Under the pieces are notes generated by a model. It had not been told where the DNA came from. It searched no databases and worked only from the letters and a program-made list of their open reading frames with translations. Source: Bacteroidales bacterium (GTDB taxonomy: Bacteria > Bacteroidota > Bacteroidia > Bacteroidales > JAIOZK01). Taken from it: a DNA stretch of 64,000 nt. The position numbers were made by a program, and so were the translations under genes. Position 1 is the first letter of the stretch. Every line of letters begins with the position of its first letter. The stretch covers positions 27,862 through 91,861 of the forward strand of contig JAIOZK010000016.1 in the NCBI GenBank assembly GCA_021740625.1, given 5' to 3'. Positions 41,642 through 52,567 of the stretch are shown in pieces.

Positions 41642-42706
41642 TTAAAACTCAGAAAAATTGGTTGTGATGGTAATGTAGTTGGGAGAACCCACCAAATGAT
41701 AGGCAGACCTGGCATAGCTGAAATGAAACTTTGAAACCCTGAAGCCAAACCCCCAGGAAAAACCTACTGTTGCGGCTTTTGTATCGATTTTGAGTTCCTG
41801 ACGCCGGTGGTAATTATACCCGAGTCGCAGGCTGAAATTTTTCGAAAGCAGCAGTTCTCCACCAAGTACGATATGCCGCATGAACTTATCGGCAAAATCC
41901 CCGGCTCCTGAGGTTTTGTTTTCTTCCCCGGTGAATGGATCAACACCTTCATTATCAAGATAAGGATCATCATAGGTCAGATCCCACTTTTCAAGATGTG
42001 TTACCAGGATGGAATACCTGAAAGGAAGATGTTTAAGTCTTTTCGACATTCCGAACATGAGTTCGAAGGGCAATGGTTCGATATGATTTGAATAATAGGG
42101 ATCGATCTGGCTGCCGATGTTTTTGGCGATGAGAGAAAGGGTTAGTTGCGATTCAGGATTGTAGTATGTTCCGGCCACATCCACTGCCAACCCAAAAGAA
42201 TTGTATTCATCAAAGGAGGAATATATCCCTTTCAGGTTTGCCCCGATTGAAAAGTTGGAATCCAGTTGTCTTCCCCAGCCCAGGTTAAAAGCAAACTCTC
42301 CGGCAGTAAACTCACCCAGTTCACGACCGGTCTCATCGGTCCACAAAAAATCACCATAATTGATATACTGCATGGTGGCTACATAATTCCCTATTTTCGG
42401 GAAAGACCTGCCATAAGATACAAATCCGTAATTGATATCTGAAAAATAATCCACATAACTCAGGGCAAGATTATTATGCATCTCTTTGGTGATCAGGGAT
42501 GGATTGGATTGTGCCAGGGCAATGTCATTGTCCTTTACCGCAAAAAAATTACCGCCCAGGGCAGTTATTCGTGCAGAATTCGGAAGGTTCAGGAACTCGT
42601 ATGTATTATCGCCCCCAATTTGTGAATATGCAACATTTGAAAATAAGAAAATGAGAATAAATGCAATGGCCAATGGTTTGAAAATATTTTTCACGGATGA
42701 AATCAT
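41642..42706 (-). CDS. porQ: Type IX secretion system protein PorQ
   Basis: PorQ belongs to the outer-membrane attachment complex of the type IX secretion system. The 354-residue protein has a signal peptide ending in NVAYSQ, then GGDNTYEFLNLPNSARITALGG, the family's hallmark start, and a beta-barrel-like body with alternating strands. It ends in an aromatic strand (YITITTNFSEF) as outer-membrane barrels do. Its presence matches the T9SS cargo proteins in this window. Confidence 0.93.
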   Translation of the reverse strand: MISSVKNIFKPLAIAFILIFLFSNVAYSQIGGDNTYEFLNLPNSARITALGGNFFAVKDNDIALAQSNPSLITKEMHNNLALSYVDYFSDINYGFVSYGRSFPKIGNYVATMQYINYGDFLWTDETGRELGEFTAGEFAFNLGWGRQLDSNFSIGANLKGIYSSFDEYNSFGLAVDVAGTYYNPESQLTLSLIAKNIGSQIDPYYSNHIEPLPFELMFGMSKRLKHLPFRYSILVTHLEKWDLTYDDPYLDNEGVDPFTGEENKTSGAGDFADKFMRHIVLGGELLLSKNFSLRLGYNYHRRQELKIDTKAATVGFSWGFGFRVSKFHFSYARSAYHLVGSPNYITITTNFSEF

Positions 42707-42887
42707 TAGTTCATGAATTAATCTCTTAAACGAAGAAAAACAGTATTTATGATGTAATTTATTTGCCAGCTAAAAAAAATAAAGTGGATTTTATCATCAA
42801 TACCGGATAAGGGACAAACTTTATCATTAAATTCGCAAAAGAATGATTAATTTCTTGCTCCCTTTGAAAATATTCAATTTATGTTGA

Positions 42888-45230
42888 ATGCGTAAAAAAT
42901 TGATTTTAGTCGTTGAAGATGAGGTAATTGTTGCAAAAGACATTCGTAACAAGCTGGAGCAACAGGGCTATGAGTGTATCCTTGCAACAGGAGGGAACGA
43001 AGCACTGGAGATGATCCGGGAGCACTCTCCGGACCTGGTGCTTATGGATATCTACCTTGAAGGCAACAGAGACGGCATCATGACGACCAAGAAAATCAAC
43101 ATCACTTACGATATACCTGTAATATACCTGACTTCCTACACCGATGATGCTACTCTGAAAAAGGCCAAGCTTACCAACTCATATGGATACATCTTAAAAC
43201 CCATAAACGAAAGGGAATTGAGCGCCATTATTGAAATGGCCCTGCATAATTATGAAACCGAACACAAATTAAAAGAAAGTGAAAAAAGATACCTGACTTT
43301 ATTCGACAATGCCCCTGATATGTATTTTTCGGTAAATCCGAATGCCATTGTGATGAATGTAAACAAAACGGGGGCAGAATATTTGGGCTATTCGAAAGAA
43401 GAGCTCCTGGGCAATTCGGTATGGAAAGTCGTCTATAAGGAAGATGTTGAACATATCAAGAAACAACTAAATGAGATTATAGCAAACAGAACCGCCAAAA
43501 GTGAGCTTGAATTTCGCAAAATCAAGAAAGATGGCACCCTGCTCAATGTCCAGGAAAGAGTGCATTTGATACTGGATGAAAATGGAAATCCTGAGGAACT
43601 GCTCATCATTTGCAGGGATATCACGCCCATGAAAAAAGTGCAGGAACATATCGAACTAAACGAAGAAAGACTCAGGCTGGCAGTAGAATCAGCCAATGCC
43701 GGAACATGGGACCGAAATTTCAAAACCGGGCATCTTTTTCTTTCTCCCTACCTGAAAAGAATTTATGGACTCTGGCAAACCCAGGATGTAGACATTGATT
43801 ATATCTGGGATCACCTGGTTTACAAAGAAGATCATGACTGGGTTTTGCAAGCTATCAAAAATCACCTTGAAGGGAAAACAGATCATTATGATATTGAATA
43901 CAGAATCCGGAGAGAAAATGGAGAGGTTATCTGGATACTGGAAAAGGGCAAGGTGGTGCAAAGAGATACAGATGGCAAACCTGTCAGGATGACCGGGGTA
44001 ATCATCGACATCAACGACAAGAAAAAATTAGAGGGTAAACTGATCGCATCCAAGAAAGAAGCTGAAAGAGCAAACCAGGCCAAAAGTGAGTTCCTGGCAA
44101 GCATGAGTCATGAAATCAGAACCCCGATGAACAATATCATCGGTATGACAGACCTTACCCTGGAAACCCCACTCAATGACGAACAAAAAGAATACCTGGA
44201 GATTATCAGGTCCTCTTCCAGTCATTTGCTCGATATTATCAATGACATCCTTGATCTTTCAAAAATCGAGGCCAACAAAGTACAATTCACCAAGACGGTC
44301 TTTAATATCCGGGATACGGTCAGGGAGGTTGTGCAGTCTAACAGGCCCAGTGCCGAAAGCAAGGACCTTTATATTAAATATTTCATCCGCGACAATGTTC
44401 CTGAAGAACTTATGGGCGACAGGGTCCACCTGAAGCAGATCCTCTATAACCTGATCGGCAATGCGATAAAGTTTACTGAGCAGGGAGGTTGCGAATTGAA
44501 CGTACAGGCAGAGAAAAAGAAAAACCACGCGAATGAATTACTGCTTGAATTCTCGGTCAGGGATACCGGGATCGGAATACCAGAGGAGAAACTTACCTCC
44601 ATTTTCGATACTTTTTCACAGGCACACATATCCACGATTAAGAAATACAAAGGCACCGGACTTGGACTGACCATCACGAAAAAATTGCTTGAACACCTGA
44701 ATGGCAGCATACATGTTGATAGCAAAGTTGATGAAGGCTCGGTTTTCAGGGTCAGGATACCTTTTGAAATTATAGGATCCAAACCTGTATCAGAAGAAAC
44801 TGTAGCAGGTAAAACCCAGGACAAAGATACTGCAGAACAGAGCCTGGACCTGCTTGTGGCCGAGGATAACGACCTGAATCAGAGATTGATCCTAAAAATG
44901 CTCCGGAACAGGAATCATAAAACCACACTTGTCGAGAATGGGAAAGAAGTGCTGGAAAAGCTACATGAAAAGAATTTCGATGCCATCCTGATGGATATCC
45001 AAATGCCGGTTATGGATGGCGTGGTGGCAACCAGAGCTATCCGGAATGGCGATCCCGAAAAGATCAATACCAGTATTCCCATCATTGCAGTAACGGCCTA
45101 CGCATTTGATGAAGACAAATATAAATTTATCAATGAGGGCATGAATGACTTCATTCCCAAACCCATCAGCAATCTGAAACTTGACAAGGTACTGAAGAAA
45201 ATCATGGAAGAGAAAAAGAAAGCAACTTAA
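42888..45230 (+). CDS. Hybrid histidine kinase, REC-PAS-PAS-HisKA-HATPase-REC
   Basis: A 780-residue soluble kinase with no membrane segment. Domains are an N-terminal receiver (phospho-site D54, LVLMDIYLEG), two PAS domains (about 125-240 and 255-385), HisKA with H408 (SMSHEIRTPMNN), HATPase_c with GNAIKFT, DTGIGIPEE and GTGLGLTI, and a C-terminal receiver (D703, ILMDIQMPVMDG). It is an orphan: no response regulator gene is near. An input from another kinase through the first receiver is likely. The signal is unknown. Confidence 0.94.
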   Translation: MRKKLILVVEDEVIVAKDIRNKLEQQGYECILATGGNEALEMIREHSPDLVLMDIYLEGNRDGIMTTKKINITYDIPVIYLTSYTDDATLKKAKLTNSYGYILKPINERELSAIIEMALHNYETEHKLKESEKRYLTLFDNAPDMYFSVNPNAIVMNVNKTGAEYLGYSKEELLGNSVWKVVYKEDVEHIKKQLNEIIANRTAKSELEFRKIKKDGTLLNVQERVHLILDENGNPEELLIICRDITPMKKVQEHIELNEERLRLAVESANAGTWDRNFKTGHLFLSPYLKRIYGLWQTQDVDIDYIWDHLVYKEDHDWVLQAIKNHLEGKTDHYDIEYRIRRENGEVIWILEKGKVVQRDTDGKPVRMTGVIIDINDKKKLEGKLIASKKEAERANQAKSEFLASMSHEIRTPMNNIIGMTDLTLETPLNDEQKEYLEIIRSSSSHLLDIINDILDLSKIEANKVQFTKTVFNIRDTVREVVQSNRPSAESKDLYIKYFIRDNVPEELMGDRVHLKQILYNLIGNAIKFTEQGGCELNVQAEKKKNHANELLLEFSVRDTGIGIPEEKLTSIFDTFSQAHISTIKKYKGTGLGLTITKKLLEHLNGSIHVDSKVDEGSVFRVRIPFEIIGSKPVSEETVAGKTQDKDTAEQSLDLLVAEDNDLNQRLILKMLRNRNHKTTLVENGKEVLEKLHEKNFDAILMDIQMPVMDGVVATRAIRNGDPEKINTSIPIIAVTAYAFDEDKYKFINEGMNDFIPKPISNLKLDKVLKKIMEEKKKAT

Positions 45231-45233
45231 TTC

Positions 45234-45953
45234 TTACTGTTTGTTCACACTACCCGATCCCGATATTCTGGTATTTATATCAGGGGAGCCTTTATAATAA
45301 ACATCCCCACTCCCACTGACTTTTACGGATAATTCTTTGTGCACATCCAGTTCACAATCACCGGAACCCGAAACATGAACATTTGCCTTGTAGGTCGTCA
45401 GTCCGAAAGCGTTTACATCACCCGAACCATTGATATCGATCCGGTGATCATTGGCTGTACCGCTGAGATAAACCCTTCCGGATCCACTGATATCTGTGTT
45501 GATCCTGTTGGCCACCAGATCAAACTGCACATCCCCGCTGCCATTGATGTCAATATCGATCCTGTCAACCGTAAAGCTGCCTTCGGAACTCATGCTGCCC
45601 GAACCATCGATTTCCAGTGATTTCAGGACAGGCAGCGTGATAAAGAATTCGATCCTTTTACCAGAACGGATGCATCCGTTTTCGGTATCAATGATCAGTT
45701 TTTCACCTTTGACTTCTGTTCTGATAAGCTTTAAAAGATTTTCCTGTGCATTGATTGTCAGGCTGAAAAGAGAATCCTGTTTCAGAATAACATCTGCTCC
45801 CATGCGCAACTCCACTTCATCAAAATAAGAAAGTTCCCGCCCCTGCTCCACCAGCGGACCTTCTCCTTCAATACAATTACAGGAAACAAGCAGGATGCCT
45901 GCAGTAAAGAAAGCAAACAGAAAAATGGCTTTGCTTTTTAATTGCCTTTTCAT
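45234..45953 (-). CDS. DUF2807 (GIN domain) lipoprotein
   Basis: The 239-residue protein has a lipoprotein signal peptide with lipobox LVSC, then a right-handed beta-helix-like DUF2807 domain made of regularly spaced repeats centred on the D-I-N-G-S-G-D-V and V-S-G-S-G-D motifs. These proteins are thought to be surface adhesin heads or envelope proteins; the function is not known. It is 4 bp upstream of the aconitase stop, on the same strand and downstream of it only by reading order reversed, so it may be read from its own promoter. Confidence 0.88.
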   Translation of the reverse strand: MKRQLKSKAIFLFAFFTAGILLVSCNCIEGEGPLVEQGRELSYFDEVELRMGADVILKQDSLFSLTINAQENLLKLIRTEVKGEKLIIDTENGCIRSGKRIEFFITLPVLKSLEIDGSGSMSSEGSFTVDRIDIDINGSGDVQFDLVANRINTDISGSGRVYLSGTANDHRIDINGSGDVNAFGLTTYKANVHVSGSGDCELDVHKELSVKVSGSGDVYYKGSPDINTRISGSGSVNKQ

Positions 45954-45957
45954 TTGT

Positions 45958-48222
45958 TTATTTGTTTAGTTTTCGAATTAAATTCAATGCACTGCCAGCT
46001 TTAAACCATTCAATCTGGTTGGAACTGTATGTATGCCCGGCGGCAAATTCTTCCTGAGTACCATCAGAATGTTTGAGTACCACCCTCAGGTCAGCACCAG
46101 GTTTAAAATTATCCAGTCCTCTGATATCGATCAGATCATCTTCCCGTATTTTATCATAATCAGCCGGATCTTTGAAAGTCAATGCAAGCATGCCCTGTTT
46201 TTTGAGATTGGTTTCATGAATACGTGCGAAAGACCTGACCAGCACCACTTTCACACCCATGTACCTGGGTTCCATGGCGGCATGCTCCCTGGAAGAGCCC
46301 TCACCGTAGTTTTCATCGCCAACAATGATACTGCCGATGTTGAGTTTTTTATAAGTTCTGGCTGTATCTGGCACGGTTTCATATTCTCCGCTAACCTGGT
46401 TCCTGATCAGGTTGGTTTCATCATTAAAGGCATTCACAGCCCCGATCAGCAAATTGTTGGAGATGTTGTCGAGATGTCCCCTGTATCGCAGCCATGGTCC
46501 TGCCATGCTGATATGATCGGTGGTACATTTTCCTTTTGCCTTTATGAGGAGTTTCAGATCTGTCAGATCATTGCCATCCCAGGCATCGAAAGGTGTCAGT
46601 TTCTGCAGGCGGTCGGATTTGGGATCGATCTCAACGTCAACCTCCCGGCCATTCTCAGCAGGAGCCTGGTAACCATTATCTTCAACTGCAAAGCCCTGTG
46701 GCGGGAATTCGATTCCCTGTGGTTCATCAAGTTTTACTTTTTCTCCATTTTCATTGATCAGTTCATCTTCCATCGGATTGAACTTCAGCGTACCCGCAAT
46801 GCTGAAAGCAGTTACGATTTCGGGAGAAGCCACAAAACCATGGGTATTGGGATTTCCGTCATTGCGTTTGGCAAAGTTGCGGTTGAAGGAGGTCATGATG
46901 GAATTCTTTTCCTGCTTATCCGCGTTGTGCCGGGCCCATTGCCCGATACAGGGTCCGCAGGCATTGGCCAGCACCACGCCGCCAATATTTTCAAAGATCT
47001 GCAGGTATCCGTCCCTGTCGACAGTATACCTCACTTGTTCCGAACCCGGTGTGACCGTATATTCGGATTTCACTTTCAGGTTTTTGTCAACCGCCTGTTT
47101 GGCTACCGAAGCAGCCCTGGTAATATCTTCGTACGAAGAATTGGTGCATGAGCCTATAAGGCCTACTTCCAGTTTTTCGGGCCAGTCATTTTCTTCCACG
47201 GCTTTGGCAAATTCCGAAACCGGTGTGGCCAGGTCGGGTGTGAACGGTCCGTTGATATGAGGTTCCAGTTCAGAAAGATTGATCTCGATCACCTGGTCGA
47301 AATAATCCTCAGGATTTTCATATACTTCGGGATCACCAGTCAGGTGTTCAGCAACTTTATCAGCCTCTTTTGCAACTTCAGCCCTTTTTGTTCCCTTCAG
47401 GTATTCTGCCATTCTTTCATCGTAACCAAACAGCGAAGTCGTTGCCCCAATCTCAGCACCCATGTTGCATATAGTTCCTTTGCCTGTACAGGAGATGGTT
47501 TCCGCACCTTCTCCAAAATATTCCAGGATGGCCCCGGTACCTCCTTTTACACTCAGGATACCCGCAACTTTCAGGATCACATCCTTGGCAGATGTCCATC
47601 CGCTCATTCTTCCTGTCAGCTTAACACCGATCAGCTTGGGAAATTTCAGTTCCCAGGGCATGCCAGCCATCACATCAACTGCATCGGCCCCGCCAACACC
47701 AATGGCAACCATGCCCAGGCCACCGGCATTTACGGTATGCGAATCGGTTCCGATCATCATCCCCCCGGGAAAAGCATAGTTTTCAAGCACTACCTGGTGG
47801 ATGATCCCGGCACCGGGTTTCCAGAAGCCAATGCCGTACTTGTTGGAAACAGAAGAAAGGAAATCAAAAACTTCTTTGTTGGCTTTGTTGGCCTGGGCCA
47901 GATCGGCAGCCGCCCCCACCTTTGCCTGTATCAGGTGATCGCAGTGAACCGTGGACGGAACGGCAACCTGATCTTTTCCGGCCTGCATGAACTGCAACAA
48001 AGCCATCTGTGCCGTGGCATCCTGCATGGCAACCCGGTCGGGCTTAAAATCTACATAAGAACCGGCTCTTTCATATGCTTCCGTTGGCTCACCTATATCC
48101 AGATGTGAATACAGGATTTTCTCTGTTAAAGTAAGAGGCTTGCCTATGATCTCTTTTGCTTTTTTTACGCTTGCGGGAAGTGTGCGGTAAACTTCCTTAA
48201 TCATCTCAAAATCAAATATCAT
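45958..48222 (-). CDS. Aconitate hydratase
   Basis: Aconitase converts citrate to isocitrate in the TCA cycle with a [4Fe-4S] cluster. The 754-residue protein is the mitochondrial-type form common in Bacteroidota. The cluster cysteines lie in [10 protein letters not shown] and [10 protein letters not shown]. Substrate-binding parts such as [13 protein letters not shown] and the swivel-domain motif [10 protein letters not shown] are intact. It has a strong promoter motif at 48275. Confidence 0.97.
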   Translation of the reverse strand: MIFDFEMIKEVYRTLPASVKKAKEIIGKPLTLTEKILYSHLDIGEPTEAYERAGSYVDFKPDRVAMQDATAQMALLQFMQAGKDQVAVPSTVHCDHLIQAKVGAAADLAQANKANKEVFDFLSSVSNKYGIGFWKPGAGIIHQVVLENYAFPGGMMIGTDSHTVNAGGLGMVAIGVGGADAVDVMAGMPWELKFPKLIGVKLTGRMSGWTSAKDVILKVAGILSVKGGTGAILEYFGEGAETISCTGKGTICNMGAEIGATTSLFGYDERMAEYLKGTKRAEVAKEADKVAEHLTGDPEVYENPEDYFDQVIEINLSELEPHINGPFTPDLATPVSEFAKAVEENDWPEKLEVGLIGSCTNSSYEDITRAASVAKQAVDKNLKVKSEYTVTPGSEQVRYTVDRDGYLQIFENIGGVVLANACGPCIGQWARHNADKQEKNSIMTSFNRNFAKRNDGNPNTHGFVASPEIVTAFSIAGTLKFNPMEDELINENGEKVKLDEPQGIEFPPQGFAVEDNGYQAPAENGREVDVEIDPKSDRLQKLTPFDAWDGNDLTDLKLLIKAKGKCTTDHISMAGPWLRYRGHLDNISNNLLIGAVNAFNDETNLIRNQVSGEYETVPDTARTYKKLNIGSIIVGDENYGEGSSREHAAMEPRYMGVKVVLVRSFARIHETNLKKQGMLALTFKDPADYDKIREDDLIDIRGLDNFKPGADLRVVLKHSDGTQEEFAAGHTYSSNQIEWFKAGSALNLIRKLNK

Positions 48223-48274
48223 ATATTTTATATTCGTTTAGTGTTAATGTAATAACAATGTTTTCAGTGATTTA

Positions 48275-48282
48275 CAAAGATA
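48275..48282 (-). promoter_or_regulatory. Promoter -7 element for aconitase
   Basis: Minus-strand TATCTTTG, a perfect TAnnTTTG match, 52 bp upstream of the aconitase ATG. Confidence 0.55.
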
Positions 48283-48288
48283 ATAATA

Positions 48289-50730
48289 TTATTTCGATTT
48301 CATGAGCTTCAGCACATGAGAACCATCTTCAAGATCAATCTCAAGCAAATAAACCGCATTTTTACAGTGCTTCAACTCAGCCAGCCTGATCAGGTTATTT
48401 CCATGCTGAAGTTGAACAGATCGATCACACAGTGATCTGCCTTTCAGATCAAAGATTTTGATCATTGCCTTTTGCTGTTTCTGGCTGTAAACAGAAATAT
48501 TAACATTTTCCCTGAATGGATTCGGATAGACATGGATCCCAGGAGTAGTTCTTTCAAAACTGGAAGTACCAACCACCAGATCTGCTTTGAATGCTTTATC
48601 CCATAAAACATCATCAACTTCCAAACGAAGCCGGGTTCCAATCGTATTGACCTGAATGACCGAATCAATCGCTCCGCTGGCCGTATTCCACCAGCTTACA
48701 GTATACGTACCTTCAGGGACATCGATAATTTCCAGGCAGGCATGATTAAGCGGAAGGGGTTCGTTGCCATTGTTAAACCAGTGCTGCCAGCTATACCTCC
48801 TGTTCTGAAGCCATCCTCTGACAGATCCCTGGTCCTTCAGTACAAAAGCGCGCAAAACGGGGGCATAATTCTTAAATACATACTGCTCAACCTCGAGATA
48901 ACTTCCAAATTCATCTCCTGAGTTTTGCACCATAATATCGTGCTTTCCGGAATCCACTGCTAGCGTGTATACACTTTCTTGCTCAACCATCTCTTCAAAT
49001 ACCACCTGCCCGTCGATTGAAACAGATAATATGGCATTGTTGACAAACGCCCCGGTATGTATGCTAATAAATCCTTCCTGTATATAATCGCAACTGAAAA
49101 CAGGAGGATTTCTAAGGTTCTGCCCGACAGGATCAGTCCCGTATAATACCTCACTCAAAAACAGGTTCAAAGGTCTCAGCCGGCCACTTTGCTGAACTTC
49201 GAAAGTATCATGTTCCGCAGGCATGCTGATGCTGAAATATTTTGGAATGATCCTCACATTCATGACGGAGTCGGAATAACAGAAAATTTCTGCAGGCTGA
49301 GGGTCTTCATAATAAAAATCATCATTGTTAAAAAACGCTTTTACTGCAGCATAATGAGGATACAGCTTCAGTTCATTGATATACCCGGGCCAGTGCCAGT
49401 ACAGAGCTGATGAGAATGAACCTGCAAAATGAGAAACCCAGAGGGCATTGTGAAATGTTATTCCCATGGGATCTTTCAAAACCAGCGTATCTTCCAGGTG
49501 GAACAATCCTGCCTCACCGGCAATAATTGCTTTGTCAAAAGCTGAAAAATAATTCCTCAGTTTGTCATACAATGAAAGAGTAAGGTCACCATCCTGGGGC
49601 AGGTAAACATGCACATGTGCAATATCTATGGCAGGATCCAGCCAGAGCAGGGAGTCATGCTCTGCCACTGCATAACTTGCCGTTGTGAAATGATCATTCG
49701 GATCTATGCCTTTCATGTAGGAAGCCATTTCAACGATCCAATTGCGGATATCAGCTTTTTCTTCCTGGTAATATGGAAAATTATCTGCTTCCGAGAGTAT
49801 CTCGTATTCCAGAATATTATCCGAATAACCCCACCTTGCATTGATGTACCTTAGTTTTCGCTTAAACAATTCCCTGGCGGTTTCATTTATATAAAAATCC
49901 TGTGGCTCTGGACATGGTCCGCCATTATCATCATTGTAAGGATTGTCCTGCCAGTGATTATTTGAATTGCTTGAGTAGATCAACTCATCATGAATGCATA
50001 GTACAAGTGAGCACAAAATATCCTTTTCATTGAACTGATCCATAATCCAATCCAGCTTCCATGCATTCGAGAGACGTTCTGTGTATTGTCCCAGTCCGGT
50101 TTCGCTCCACTCAATTCCATAAGACCATGGAGTCATGTACAGTCGTACCATATTGGCATCGTATTTTTCCATGCTGTCGGTATAGGGCTTGTAATGATAA
50201 AAGTCCTGTTCAAAACCATCCCATGCAATGTTTTGTCCCAGTGAAATAAAGATATCACCATCATCATAAAAAACCTGTCTGCCATCTGTATTTCTGACAA
50301 AGCCTTTGTGGTCAGAAGCAGTACAGGTGAATTCCATCGGTGGTTCCTGGGCTGTTCCACTGGTATCAGTACAAACCAATGAAAATTGATAGGTGCCGGT
50401 CACCTCAGGAGTATAGCGAATTTTCCAGTAGGGATCGCCAAGGGCTTCGATCTGGTTGGGTGCGGTCATTTCATATTGCTGAAAATAAAAACCATCAACA
50501 GTATCGTTTTGTCCGTTAGGATTTTCAAACACAGCATAAAGCCAAAACTTTTCATAATCATAAACATTTTCAACCTGGGTGGTGATGTAGCAATTGACTT
50601 CAAATTTTTCCATTCGAGGCAGGACATCCTGCAACATTTTTACGCTGTCGAACGATGGCTGCGCGAAAGATTTTGCTACCAACAAAATAAAAGATAAAAG
50701 GAAGTAAGATATTATCCTTAAAATTTGCAT
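48289..50730 (-). CDS. DUF5060 glycosidase-like protein with T9SS sorting domain
   Basis: The 813-residue protein has a signal peptide (LLSFILLVAKSFAQ), then an N-terminal beta-sandwich DUF5060 domain (about 40-145), then a TIM-barrel-like part (about 150-500) with GQNIAWDG and a central YEILSEADNFPYY that could hold the acid/base Glu. A C-terminal beta-rich segment precedes the T9SS domain (VYPNPFRENVNI). DUF5060 typically precedes glycoside hydrolase-like barrels acting on polysaccharide. The substrate is unknown. Confidence 0.87.
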   Translation of the reverse strand: MQILRIISYFLLSFILLVAKSFAQPSFDSVKMLQDVLPRMEKFEVNCYITTQVENVYDYEKFWLYAVFENPNGQNDTVDGFYFQQYEMTAPNQIEALGDPYWKIRYTPEVTGTYQFSLVCTDTSGTAQEPPMEFTCTASDHKGFVRNTDGRQVFYDDGDIFISLGQNIAWDGFEQDFYHYKPYTDSMEKYDANMVRLYMTPWSYGIEWSETGLGQYTERLSNAWKLDWIMDQFNEKDILCSLVLCIHDELIYSSNSNNHWQDNPYNDDNGGPCPEPQDFYINETARELFKRKLRYINARWGYSDNILEYEILSEADNFPYYQEEKADIRNWIVEMASYMKGIDPNDHFTTASYAVAEHDSLLWLDPAIDIAHVHVYLPQDGDLTLSLYDKLRNYFSAFDKAIIAGEAGLFHLEDTLVLKDPMGITFHNALWVSHFAGSFSSALYWHWPGYINELKLYPHYAAVKAFFNNDDFYYEDPQPAEIFCYSDSVMNVRIIPKYFSISMPAEHDTFEVQQSGRLRPLNLFLSEVLYGTDPVGQNLRNPPVFSCDYIQEGFISIHTGAFVNNAILSVSIDGQVVFEEMVEQESVYTLAVDSGKHDIMVQNSGDEFGSYLEVEQYVFKNYAPVLRAFVLKDQGSVRGWLQNRRYSWQHWFNNGNEPLPLNHACLEIIDVPEGTYTVSWWNTASGAIDSVIQVNTIGTRLRLEVDDVLWDKAFKADLVVGTSSFERTTPGIHVYPNPFRENVNISVYSQKQQKAMIKIFDLKGRSLCDRSVQLQHGNNLIRLAELKHCKNAVYLLEIDLEDGSHVLKLMKSK

Positions 50731-50752
50731 CAGGAGGGAAAGATAATAAAAA

Positions 50753-51712
50753 TCAGGTCATCAGGCCCCTGCCCTTCTTGATTATTTTGTTTTCTTTTTT
50801 CAGGTCTTCGATCAGCTTATCAAGGATTCCGTTGATAAAAACCCGGCTTTTCGCCGTACTGAATATTTTAGCAAGTTCAATGTATTCGTTCAGGCTGACT
50901 TTGATCGGGATGGAATCAAATTCCATCAATTCGATGATGGCCATTTCGAGGATCAGTTTATCCATGGTTGCGATCCTTTCGATTTCCCAATTTTTGGCTC
51001 TTTGTTCAATCAGTTCATCTGCTTCAGGCTTGCGGAGTATGGTTTTGCGGAACAATTTCTTAATAAAAGCCAGATCTTCATTATCAGCCTGATCAGCAGT
51101 TTTGAATATACCCGGAAGCGGGTGAAATGAATCATGATCGTTTTCAAAACCTTTAATACTTTTCAGAACGAGCCACACAGCAAGGTAGTAATCAGAGGCC
51201 CAGTAAATGTTTTTTTCTTCAAAATAAAACTCAAGGGCCGGAAAATCCGTCAGATGTTTCTTCACGATCTGTATACAAAGGTCCTTATCTTCCTGGTAAG
51301 AATCGCCTGAAGAAGACATGTAATCTTTATAAAGTCTGCTATCACGAAGCTTAACATAAAACTTACGCAGCATTTCCTGCTCATCTACCCAGTTGATTTT
51401 CAAGTCATATTCTTTCCGCCTGAAAACGCGATTGTCAGTTAATTGCTTGATAAACCTGTTGTCGATGAATTTGGTATTGGGATCCAGGTCTTCTTTCGTG
51501 GGAAGATGTTTCTTTTTATTCTCCTCCATACGTGTTTCTGCAAACTCAAAAACCTCTTTGAGGAAGGAAAGCAAATATATATATTGTTCATAAAGCTTGT
51601 CAATGCTTTTCAACAATTCACGCTCTCCCATATCCAACCGGTCGTTGCCCGACTGGATGAATGCATACAGAGATTGTAATACCTTTATTCTTAGATGCCG
51701 CCTGCTAAGCAT
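50753..51712 (-). CDS. nusB: Transcription antitermination factor NusB, long Bacteroidota form
   Basis: NusB binds boxA RNA with NusE (S10) for rRNA antitermination. The C-terminal third has the NusB fold with VSLNEYIELAKIFS and SRVFINGILDKL. The N-terminus starts MLSRRHLRIKVLQSLYAF, the RNA-binding face. At 319 residues it is about twice the E. coli length because of a long middle insert, as usual in Bacteroidota. The start at 51712 is set by the N-terminal motif; 14 more residues to 51754 are unlikely. Confidence 0.92.
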   Translation of the reverse strand: MLSRRHLRIKVLQSLYAFIQSGNDRLDMGERELLKSIDKLYEQYIYLLSFLKEVFEFAETRMEENKKKHLPTKEDLDPNTKFIDNRFIKQLTDNRVFRRKEYDLKINWVDEQEMLRKFYVKLRDSRLYKDYMSSSGDSYQEDKDLCIQIVKKHLTDFPALEFYFEEKNIYWASDYYLAVWLVLKSIKGFENDHDSFHPLPGIFKTADQADNEDLAFIKKLFRKTILRKPEADELIEQRAKNWEIERIATMDKLILEMAIIELMEFDSIPIKVSLNEYIELAKIFSTAKSRVFINGILDKLIEDLKKENKIIKKGRGLMT

Positions 51713-51740
51713 TAATTTATGAACTGAACATTTTAAAAAG

Positions 51741-51748
51741 CAAAAGTA
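51741..51748 (-). promoter_or_regulatory. Promoter -7 element for nusB
   Basis: Minus-strand TACTTTTG, a perfect TAnnTTTG match, 28 bp upstream of the ATG at 51712. It supports that start, since it would be nearly at the longer one. Confidence 0.55.
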
Positions 51749-51889
51749 GTTCAAAAATTCAAATACATGAACCCAAAATAAAAAAAATGATGTATGCCTG
51801 CGACAAAGAATGCAACCATATCATTTAAGTCTTTGTCTGTGTATTTGTTATCGACCAGAAAGAAAAAAGAAATATAAAACTTGATAGAT

Positions 51890-51919
51890 TTTGATTTTTA
51901 AATAATATTTTTATTTTTG
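51890..51919 (+). promoter_or_regulatory. Promoter of the DUF3276 gene
   Basis: TTTG at 51890-51893 and TATTTTTG at 51912-51919 with 18 nt between them, a good Bacteroidota -33/-7 pair. The ATG follows at 51961. Confidence 0.6.
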
Positions 51920-51960
51920 CGATAAGGGAAGCGAGTTTTAATAATAAAACATACAGCGAA

Positions 51961-52398
51961 ATGGCAGAGAGCGATAACAAGCCAAAGAGAGATGAGATTT
52001 ACTCACACACAGTAAGAGCGGGCAAAAGGACCTATTTTTTTGATGTAAAATCAACGCGGGCCGGAGAATACTACCTGACGATTACCGAAAGCAAAAGAAG
52101 GTTTAACAACGAACAGGGCAAATTTTATTACGAAAAACACAAGCTCTTCCTGTACAAGGAAGATTTTGATAAATTTGCCAATGGCTTCAAAGACACGATT
52201 ACATTTATTGAAAACAATCAGGAAGAACCGCGGGAGCAGGAAAAATCCGAATCCACGCAGGAGGTAAAACCCGAAGAAACTAAAAGTCACACCGATATCG
52301 AATTCGAGGACCTGGGCAAAGAGGATGATTCCAGCGAGGAAGAAAAGGATACAGATGATTCTAAGGACGAGGGTGAGGAAGATATCAAAACATCCTGA
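51961..52398 (+). CDS. DUF3276 PUR-alpha-like nucleic-acid-binding protein
   Basis: The 145-residue protein has a PUR-like domain in its first 85 residues (DEIYSHTVRAGKRTYFFDVKS and YYLTITESKRRF). PUR proteins bind single-stranded nucleic acid. The last 60 residues are a low-complexity acidic tail of Glu, Asp and Ser. The family is widespread and well expressed in Bacteroidota, with an uncertain role in RNA or DNA handling. Confidence 0.88.
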   Translation: MAESDNKPKRDEIYSHTVRAGKRTYFFDVKSTRAGEYYLTITESKRRFNNEQGKFYYEKHKLFLYKEDFDKFANGFKDTITFIENNQEEPREQEKSESTQEVKPEETKSHTDIEFEDLGKEDDSSEEEKDTDDSKDEGEEDIKTS

Positions 52399-52486
52399 TT
52401 GCTTCCTGGAAACAGTATTTCAAAAGACTTTCATTTTTTTATTAACATTCCTGGTGTATCAGTTAATAACTTAGTTTGCTTCACTG

Positions 52487-52516
52487 TTTGAATATTTTCC
52501 TTTTATTTTAATTTTG
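52487..52516 (+). promoter_or_regulatory. Promoter of parA-parB
   Basis: TTTG at 52487-52490 and TAATTTTG at 52509-52516 with 18 nt between them. The parA ATG lies at 52568. Confidence 0.6.
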
Positions 52517-52567
52517 TCTGTCAGGCTTCAGAAGGGAGCAAAATGTTAATACTTTGACAAACAAATT